This document shows positions 56,970-64,000 of a DNA stretch of 64,000 nucleotides, piece after piece. The DNA is taken from positions 35,394,001 to 35,458,000 of the forward strand of contig JAZBRS010000049.1 of the NCBI GenBank assembly GCA_037176725.1, written 5' to 3'. Every line of letters starts with the position of its first letter. Position 1 is the first letter of the stretch. Made by a program: the position numbers and the translations under genes. This stretch comes from Posidonia oceanica (lineage: Eukaryota > Streptophyta > Magnoliopsida > Alismatales > Posidoniaceae). The notes beneath the pieces were generated by a model. It was not told the origin of the DNA. It saw only the letters and a list, made by a program, of their open reading frames with translations, and searched no databases.

Positions 56970-58184
56970 GTGGCCTGCACCATGGGATATCCAACTCTTG
57001 AAACCGTAGTGCACTGTTCTGAAGCCCTGCGGGGCTGGATTGGCAAGCTTACTCAGGAAGACTGCGAGAAGCTGTGCCTCTGGGGCATACCCACAAAACT
57101 GTTGAAGGCGGCTGATGTCGAAGAAAGCCGTCACCTTCTGTGCGCTGCCGCAAGATTCTGGAAGCCAGCGCACCATGTCTTCCGCTTCGGAAGGACTGAG
57201 CTGACACCTACTCTGGAAGAGGTGCGCCGCATCTGTGGCTTCCCCCAGCTGATGGAACCGCCCATTTTCATGAGGCGCGACAAATACATAGCGGTTCTCT
57301 GCAAGCTATCTAGGCTATCTACTGATCAGTGCCAGCAAAGACTGATCTGCACCAGCGGCCCCACGCCCATGCTGCGCCTGCACTACTTTGATGAAATTAT
57401 AGACAAGTGCGCTGAACTTGGAGATGATTTATGGCTTCGGGGATTTGTCACCCGATTTCTGGGAGAGCTGATCTTCACTCATGGCCGGATGACACTCGCA
57501 ATAGAAATTGCTGAAATCGCACTAGCTGTGGTGACTAGGTAGATCGACCTGGCACCAGTCGTCTTGGCTGAAACATACTACGGACTGGACCGCATCTCCC
57601 ACCGCTGCCGCCACTTCCACGACTACGGAGTGCTAGTACAGATCTGGTTGGCTGCGCACCTTGAACTGAACTAGCTGCGCCCTCGAGGCCACATCATTGA
57701 AACATACTGCAACAGCGGCCACGCCAGGACAATCAAGAAGGTCCCCGAAGAATACAAGAAGTTATCTGAGCTAACGGACGACACCGTCACCTGGCGCATC
57801 ATCCCGTCTGCGGCCGAGCCTTTCACTATCTTCTTCAACACCCGCGACGCGCGACTTGTGGTGCTGCCTGGATTCACCGGAGGCGTGGATTATCACCCCA
57901 TCCGGGTCATGCTGTAGTTCGGCCTCCAGCAGGGCGCCTTCATAGACAGCACAGTCCCAAAGCTCCTTCAAGCATATCCTTATGGGACAACATCTGCTAC
58001 AACAAAGCTGGCTGATCTCAAGCAGCATGGAGTGCGGTCTACGGACCTGGCATCTGCACAAGGTTCGGGATGTACTCCCGAATATCTGACGGAGGTATAA
58101 GCTTTCTGGCCTATCAGTGAGATACCTCCTGGCGCTCCGCAATTCCCTGATTCTAGAAGGGCAAAGAAAGCCCGGACCGATTAG
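56970..58184 (+). pseudogene. Sense-strand plant-mobile-domain / DUF7745-like accessory gene of element A
   Basis: About 400 codons in one frame. Start is Met at 56970 or, better, the second Met at 56982 (MGYPTLETVVHCSEAL). Domain blocks: LTQEDCEKLCLWGIPTKLL, RFWKPAHHVFRFGRTELTPT then LEEVRRICGFP (57158-57252), FLGELIFTHGRMTL, LAPVVLAETYYGLDRI, YHPIRVML and PEYLTEV. H-V-F-x-F then E-L-T-P-T-L-E-E-V is the same signature as in antisense genes P1 and P2. TAG stops at 57540, 57672 and 57915 and TAA at 58098 are one C-to-T change from Gln codons. The natural stop is probably TAG at 58182 after RRAKKARTD, a basic tail like a nuclear signal. Function unknown; host relatives act in silencing and transcription. 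Confidence 0.7.
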
Positions 58185-58605
58185 AGCGTCCACTGTAACT
58201 GCCAACTCATCTTCTGTTGTAAACTTTTGGCCTGTCACAGGCATGTAATCAAGTTCAATCAATACAAAGGCGTTCTGAGCCACCTGTTTGCATTTCAAAT
58301 CTGCTACAAGTGCATGCATTATCATATCAATCATATCTGCAGGGCCCCTGGCCAGACTTGCTGCCAAACACCGCAGGAAAGTCCTCACCAATCAACCCAA
58401 CTGCTGACCCATGACATCTGAACAAGCAAGCTGCCGGACACCGTCATCTGGATCTTCATCAACGGGCTGGCACCCCCAACTGCCCGGCGATAGGTCCGTC
58501 AACCTGTCATCATCTTTGGGCTGGTATCCCAAACTACTCGTCTAGCAAATACGACAGTTTTGTCTTCATCCTCTGCTTTTGATGCCAAGGACGCGCTGGC
58601 CAATC

Positions 58606-58628
58606 CCTGGTATCATCCTGATACCAGG
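58606..58628 (+). other. Perfect 10-bp hairpin
   Basis: CCTGGTATCA and TGATACCAGG are separated by three bases. A half copy, CCTTGGTATCA, follows at about 58645, and CCTGGTATCATGGGATGA near 58687. It precedes the tandem arrays. Confidence 0.7.
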
Positions 58629-58721
58629 GGCATCTTTTGATCGCCCCTTGGTATCACTCTCCTTCTCTTTCCCCCATGATATTCCTGGTATCATGGGATG
58701 ATTCGCCCTCGCGAAACCCAT

Positions 58722-59430
58722 TTCTTTGCCGGCCGATAAGTCCGATATCTTATCATCTCTCTCCCTTTGCTGGCTGATAAGTCCGATATCTTATCATTCC
58801 TTCATCCTCTCTTTGCCGGCCGATAAGTCCGATATCTTATCATTCTATTCTTTTATTCATTTGCCGGCCGATAAGTCTGATATCTTATCATCTCTTTCCC
58901 TTTGCCGGCCGTTAAGTCTGATATCTTATCATTCCTTCATCCCCTCTTTGCCGGCCAATAAGTCTGATATCTTATCATTCTATTCTTTTATTCATTTACC
59001 GGCCGATAAGTCTGATATCTTATCATCTCTTTCCCTTTCCCGACCGATAAGTCCGATATCTTATCATTCCTTCATCCCCTCTTTGCCGGCCGATAAGTCC
59101 GATATCTTATCATTCTATTCTTTTATTCATTTCCCGACCGATAAGTCCGATATCTTATCATCTCTTTCCCTTTGCCGGCCGATAAGTCCGATATCTTATC
59201 ATTCCTTCATCCCCTCTTTGCCGGCCGATAAGTCCGATATCTTATCATCTCTTTCCCTTTGTCGGCCGATAAGTCCGATATCTTATCATTCCTTCATTCC
59301 CTCTTTGCCGGCCGATAAGTCCGATATCTTATCATTCTATTCTTTTATTCATTTGCTGGCCGATAAGTCCGATATCTTATCACCCCTTTCCCTTTGCCGG
59401 CCGATAAGTCCGATATCTTATCAATCCTTT
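58722..59430 (+). repeat. Tandem array with GATAAG-N8-CTTATC hairpins and A-B-C higher-order repeat
   Basis: About 16 copies of GCCGGCCGATAAGTCC, GATATCTTATCA, separated by three spacer types: TCTCTTTCCCTTT (a), TTCCTTCATCCCCTCTTT (b) and TTCTATTCTTTTATTCATTT (c). The order is mainly a-b-c with one a-b-a-b stretch, so the higher-order unit is about 133 bp. ORFs across it are artefacts. Confidence 0.9.
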
Positions 59431-59565
59431 TCTTATCAAACTTTCAATCAATCAATCACTCTTTTCCTTATCAATCAATCAATCACTCTTTTCCTTATCA
59501 ATCAATCAATCACTCTTTTTCTTATCAAACTTTCAATCAATCAATCCCTCTTTTTCTTATCAATC

Positions 59566-59597
<32 letters not shown>

Positions 59598-59612
59598 CTG
59601 CTCTTTCCAGTT
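59430..59612 (+). repeat. AATC-rich simple repeat
   Basis: Repeats of ATCAATCAATCACTCTTTT and CTTATCAAACTTTCA-like units, ending in a run of AATC. Confidence 0.85.
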
Positions 59613-60255
59613 GATAGGACCGTAAACTATCATCTTGGGCTGGTGCCTTATCTAGCCCGTAGTTGTGTTATACGGCTGACAACCAGTAACTGTCCCTCAT
59701 GATTGCGCTTTCCAGTTGATAGGTCCGTAAACTATCGCTTCCGGTTGATAGGACCGTAAACTATCGCTACGCCAATCATGTTATACGGCTGATATCCAGT
59801 AACTATCACTTGCAAATGCCCCTTCCAGTTGATAGGACCGTAAACTATCGCTCCCGGTTGATAGACCCGTAAACTATCGCTTCCGGTTGATAGGACCGTA
59901 AACTATCATTCTCTGGCATTTGCGTTATACGGCTGATATCCAGTAACTATCACTCATGGATTGTGCTTCCGGTTGATAGGACCGTAAACTATCGCTCCCG
60001 GTTGATAGGCCCGTAAACTATCACTCCCGGTTGATAGGCCCGTAAATTATCGCTTCCGGTTGATAGGACCGTAAACTATCCTGCATAATCATGTTTTACG
60101 GCTGGTATCCAGTAACTATCACTCACAACTGCTTCCGATTGATAGGTCCGTAAACTATCGCTCCCGGTTGATAGGTCCGTAAACTATCACTTCTGGTTGA
60201 TAGGTCCGTAAACTATCGCTTCCAGTTGATAGGACCGTAAACTATCCGGCCGATA
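59612..60255 (+). repeat. Tandem array with GATAG-N9-CTATC hairpins
   Basis: About 17 copies of TTGATAGGACCGTAAACTAT, with an interspersed second unit, TTATACGGCTGATATCCAGT then AACTATCACT, about every 120-200 bp. The last copy is followed by one GGCCGATAAGTCCG unit, linking it to the previous array. Confidence 0.9.
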
Positions 60256-60778
60256 AGTCCGACACCTTATCACCCTCTTCGCGCAACTTTGTCTTAGGAA
60301 AGCAAAGTCCCGCATCCCCTTGCAATAGGAGAGTCGGCCTCTCTCCCCTCGCACCCTTTTTGCTAGCTTGCTCCCCAGGCGAGGACAAGCTGCATTTTTC
60401 TTTCTTGCCTTGTCGCGCAAGTTTGGCCTACCTGCCGGGTTTTTGTGCCACATCGCGTTTCCCCTTTCGGCATTCTTCTTTTGCATCACCTTTGCACTTT
60501 CCTTTTCTAGCACTGCATACTAGTCCAACATTAATATCTTCTGCTGCATCAGCATTCTTATCTGTACTAACTTTTGCACTAACATTTGCATTGGCATGCA
60601 TTGCATACATTGCATCTCATCCATCTGCACCTGCACTTTGCATTACGGCAACGAGCTACGACTTTCGGTGCATCTGCCGAATAAGTAACTCACGCCAATA
60701 GCAATCTTCTGCTCCCGTCGGTCAGATGGGGTGTCTTGTCAACCCTGAGCAGCGGCCTCGCTTCGCTTAACCTCGCTC
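60256..60778 (+). other. Unique 3' end of element A before the LTR
   Basis: No gene visible. Rich in GCATT and CTTGC words; nothing else to report. Confidence 0.4.
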
Positions 60779-60791
60779 AAGGAGGGGCATC
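60779..60791 (+). other. Polypurine tract of element A
   Basis: AAGGAGGGGCATC directly before TGTTGACACCCC. Confidence 0.85.
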
Positions 60792-63700
60792 TGTTGACAC
60801 CCCATTTTGACAGGCTTAATCAATTGGAATCTCCTGGTGACTTCTGAATCCAAACCTAGGTCAAAACTACACATTCCTTTTCATCCTACCCTTCAAAACA
60901 AGCCCAAACTTAACCTAGAATTACGCCTCTTTTCCAAGTCCAAAAACTACCCAAAAACCATAGGAAAACTCATCATTCCCAACTTAGCAAACCTATCCAA
61001 AAACCCTCAAATTTTCAAACCAAAACTACTCCCAAAAACCCTAGAAAATCTAGGTAAAAATATCCTTTTTCTACACCTCAAAAACCCTTCCAAAACCTTC
61101 CCAAAACCAAACCCAAATCCTAGGACCAACACTAGAGACCTTAGGCCACACACTCCCCAAATTCCACCTCTTTTCAAAACCCCTAACCCCTTCATTGACC
61201 CAAATTATCCTTTTCTCTCTCCTAGATTATTCTTTTCTCTCTCCTCTCTCTCTCCTGATTATCCTCCTTCTTTTCACCCCCTTCTCTCCCTTCTTCTGGC
61301 TTGGCTGTGGGCCCCCCTTGTGCATCTATCTCTTCTGAATCTTATTCCTATTTTTATTTTATTTTTAGCCTTTTCCTTGATTTTCTAAAAAATATTTTCT
61401 TTCAACTCTTCCTTCTCCTCTTTATTCCCTCATTTCTCCCTTTTCTTCTTCCTTTTCCTTTTCTTTTCCTTTCTCTTACTAAATCTCTAAAAAATCCTTA
61501 AAAACCTTTAAAACCTAAAACAAAAGGAAAGCAAACCAAAACCCTAAAAGAAATAATTAAAAACTTAAACAAACCATTAAAAACCAAAAACCTAACTAAA
61601 TCTAGCTAAAATGGAAAACTAAGAATGCAACTTAAAAATGCAAAACAAACAAAAGGAAAATGCTGTAAAATCAAGGAAAAAACCAAAATGTAATCAAAAC
61701 AAGTAAGAGAAAAATCCTATTAAAAAACAATCAAGAAAACAAATCCTAAGAAGAAAGAAAACAATTAAGAAAACATTAAGACAACTACTTAAGAAAAAGA
61801 GAAACTTAACAATCCTAAAAAGAAACAATTTGAAAACTTAATTAAAAAAAATAATAATAATAACAAACAATCAAAAATCTAAAAACACTTAATCAAAACT
61901 TAACAGAAAAACTTAACTAAAAAATATTAAATTAACAAACAAAATCAAATCTAAAAGGAAACTTAAACAAAACCTTAAAAAGATTAAAATCAAAAATCTA
62001 AAACTCACCCTAATTAATCTAAAAACAAACTTTAAAAAAATCCTAATTAACATCCCAAGTGTTTAACAAGAAAAACATAATTAAAAAACAACTTAAAAGA
62101 CTTAACAAACATTTAAACAAAATCAAAAACAAAGAAAACCCTAAAAACCCTAATCAAAACTAAATCTCTTTAAACCTAATTAACTTATTAAAAACAATCG
62201 TTAAAAAACTTGATCGAAGTCCTAACTTAAAACACAACCATTCTAAAAACCTTTCCCATTTTTATTTTATTTTTACCTTTTTTATTTTCTTCTTCTTCCT
62301 CTTCTTCCTTTCTTTCTTCCTTTCCTTCCTTTCTTTCTTTTTTGTTTTTGTTTCTCCTCTTGGTCCGGCCCATTGGCCCATTCCTTCATTTCCTTCCCTT
62401 TTTCTTTCTTTCTTCTTTTCTTTTCCTTCGCGGCCCGGCCTGCACATCCTCTTCCTCCTCTTCCCTCCTTCTTCTTCCTCCACGATTCCTCCCGCCAGTC
62501 TCCCTCTTCTCTTCAAAAAAATTTCAATTCTCTTCTCCCACCCGATCACTTCAACCTCCAGCTCATCCTTCCTCTCTCGCGTCTCAGCAGGATCTCCGGG
62601 GGGCAATTAATGCCCGTCGCCTCCGGCCGTCCTTCCCTCTGCAGCAGCAGCCTCCCGCCGGTGGAGATTTGAAATCCACCGCGCTTCACTCCTCCCAGCA
62701 GCTGATAAAACCCATAGCTTCCTCCTCCTTCATCGCCTTTTGTCGTCCCGAGAGAGAGAGAGCATTCAGAGCCCAGAGAGCCACCCAGAATCCCCTCCTC
62801 TTCCACTGAAACCGAGCCTCCTTCTTCCTCCTTCATTCATCCCAACCAGAGCACCCAACTCCCTTCAAACCACCTCCAATTTTCATCCCCAAATCCACCC
62901 AGACCACCACCATTACCGCCCTCCATTCAGCACCCAAAGCCGCCCTGCAACCACCCCTCAGTTCCTCAAAACCCAAAACAGAACCCATCACCTCCACCTT
63001 CCAGAATTCCCTCGCATTCCGTCCCCAGAATTCCTCCAAACTCCATCCAGAAACTCACCTGAACTCCACCTTCCAGAACCCCTAAACCATCAGCCCGACA
63101 ACTCTCCACAGCCGGAGCCATCCACAGCAAACACCTCTGCCTCTCTTTTCCAGAAAATCAACCCAGCAGCCCTCTTCTTCTCCAGCCCCTTCCCGACCTT
63201 CCTGAGCATCCAGAAGCACTCACGAACCCTCCAGCAAGTCACTGCCACCTTCCTACTGATCCGGAGAATAGTACATCGCCACTCCCATCTCAGGCGACTT
63301 GCTGTGTACCCAAAAGTCGCCGTTTCATCTTCTGACTGCAAAGCTTCACTCTGAACGTTCGCGAAGCTCCGGAGGACTCCACTGAGTAGAGCTGGACGAT
63401 CGCAGCCCGTCGACGACCTCCACAACGCTCAGACGAAGCTCGCCGTCTTCTGCAAAATCAGCCAACGTCGGGGGAAGGATTCGGCCGTCGAATCAGGTAT
63501 TCCTCTGCACCAGTAGATTAGTTTGCTTCTTCTTCAGCTTCCTAGCCCCCTAAACTAGGGTTCTGCCGCCTCTTCCCCGGAGTCAACGCCACGGTCAATT
63601 GCTTCTTCTCCGGCGAGCTCTGAGCTCAGATCGCCGCTCCGGTTAGCAGAAAGCAGCTCCGATCGTCGCCCAAGGACTGCACGGACCCCAGGATCACGCC

Positions 63701-64000
63701 AGTGCCTTCAGAGTCCTTCCGACGCGTCGATCGTCTTCCTTGCCTCCGAGCAGGTCTGCAGACTTCTGACGTCCTCTCCGGCCATCCCCAGGCTCCACCA
63801 TAGCCCTCCGACGCCTCGCCGACCACCACACGGCTCCGGAGTAGGCCGCCGCCGCACCAGCGCGCCCCCAGCAGCCCCCGTTCCTCCCCTCCGGCCACTG
63901 TAGCAATCTGCTACAGTGGTCGTTCTTCTGGCTTTCTACTGTGCATTTATTTTTCTGTTACTAAGCTATTTTGTTACTAAATTGCATTTTCAGCTCCTAT
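60792..64000 (+). repeat. 3' LTR of element A, first 3209 bases
   Basis: Aligns with 33480-36700 with few substitutions and small indels (for example CTCTCTCTCT shortened near 61245, and a missing AAATC repeat near 62125). The window ends inside it. In the first 420 bases I count 12 differences. No gene. Confidence 0.95.

Larger units (their letters stand above)
33480..64000 (+). mobile_element. Element A: giant Ogre/Tat-like retrotransposon, 3' end outside window
   Basis: 5' LTR 33480-39400, primer site 39402-39419, leader, gag from 40739, protease, RT split by solo LTR F, RNase H, archaic RNase H, integrase to 55486, a mobile-domain-like gene, tandem arrays, polypurine tract 60779-60791, and the 3' LTR from 60792 onward. 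Without F the element would be about 27 kb. Over the first 420 aligned bases the two LTRs differ at 12 positions by my count, mostly transitions. It interrupts the LTR of element C. Confidence 0.9.

Noticed and set aside
58726..59625. 299-codon ORF with repeated P-A-D-K-S-D-I-L-S
   Set aside because: Product of the GATAAG/CTTATC array; repeat-coded, no independent support.

Overview
The window looks like intergenic, repeat-dense nuclear DNA of a flowering plant. I find no tRNA, rRNA or intact host gene. Nearly everything belongs to Ty3/gypsy LTR retrotransposons of the Tat/Ogre type: the polymerases carry two RNase H domains, the second of the archaic type with an F-D-G-A motif, which is a plant-specific Tat trait. 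I cannot name the species.

The layout is a nest of at least six elements, which I call A to F. Element B (1-21293, + strand, 5' end outside the window) has a gag tail, two retropepsins, RT, RNase H, archaic RNase H and integrase (1-6823). A very long 3' region follows, with three antisense plant-mobile-domain-like genes (8503-15591), four tandem arrays (about 16130-19835), a polypurine tract and a 1324-bp 3' LTR (19970-21293). B sits in the 5' LTR of an older element E, whose LTR end, primer binding site, leader and gag start occupy 21294-23989. Element C (23990-33479, - strand) interrupts the gag of E. C has LTRs, gag and a 3' UTR but no pol. A solo LTR of the B family, D (25672-27041, target duplication TCAGG), lies inside C.

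Element A (33480 to beyond 64000, + strand) interrupts the 5' LTR of C. It is a giant Ogre-like element: 5921-bp 5' LTR, arginine-type primer binding site, long leader, gag, protease, RT, two RNases H, integrase, a sense-strand mobile-domain-like gene (56970-58184), hairpin-bearing tandem arrays (58722-60255), polypurine tract, and the first 3209 bases of its 3' LTR. Its RT is split by a 5964-bp solo LTR F (46623-52586, - strand) with a perfect GCGAG duplication.

All coding regions are decayed. Nearly every in-frame stop is one C-to-T (or G-to-A) change from a sense codon, mostly CAG to TAG, as expected of old methylated plant elements. The most unusual feature is the B 3' region: three antisense mobile-domain-like genes, two with recognisable introns and TATA boxes, associated with the same palindromic AACGTT-rich module that lies upstream of the TATA box of the LTR. 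Coordinates of LTR ends, target duplications, primer sites and splice sites were read by eye; family names rest on recognition of motifs and not on a database search.
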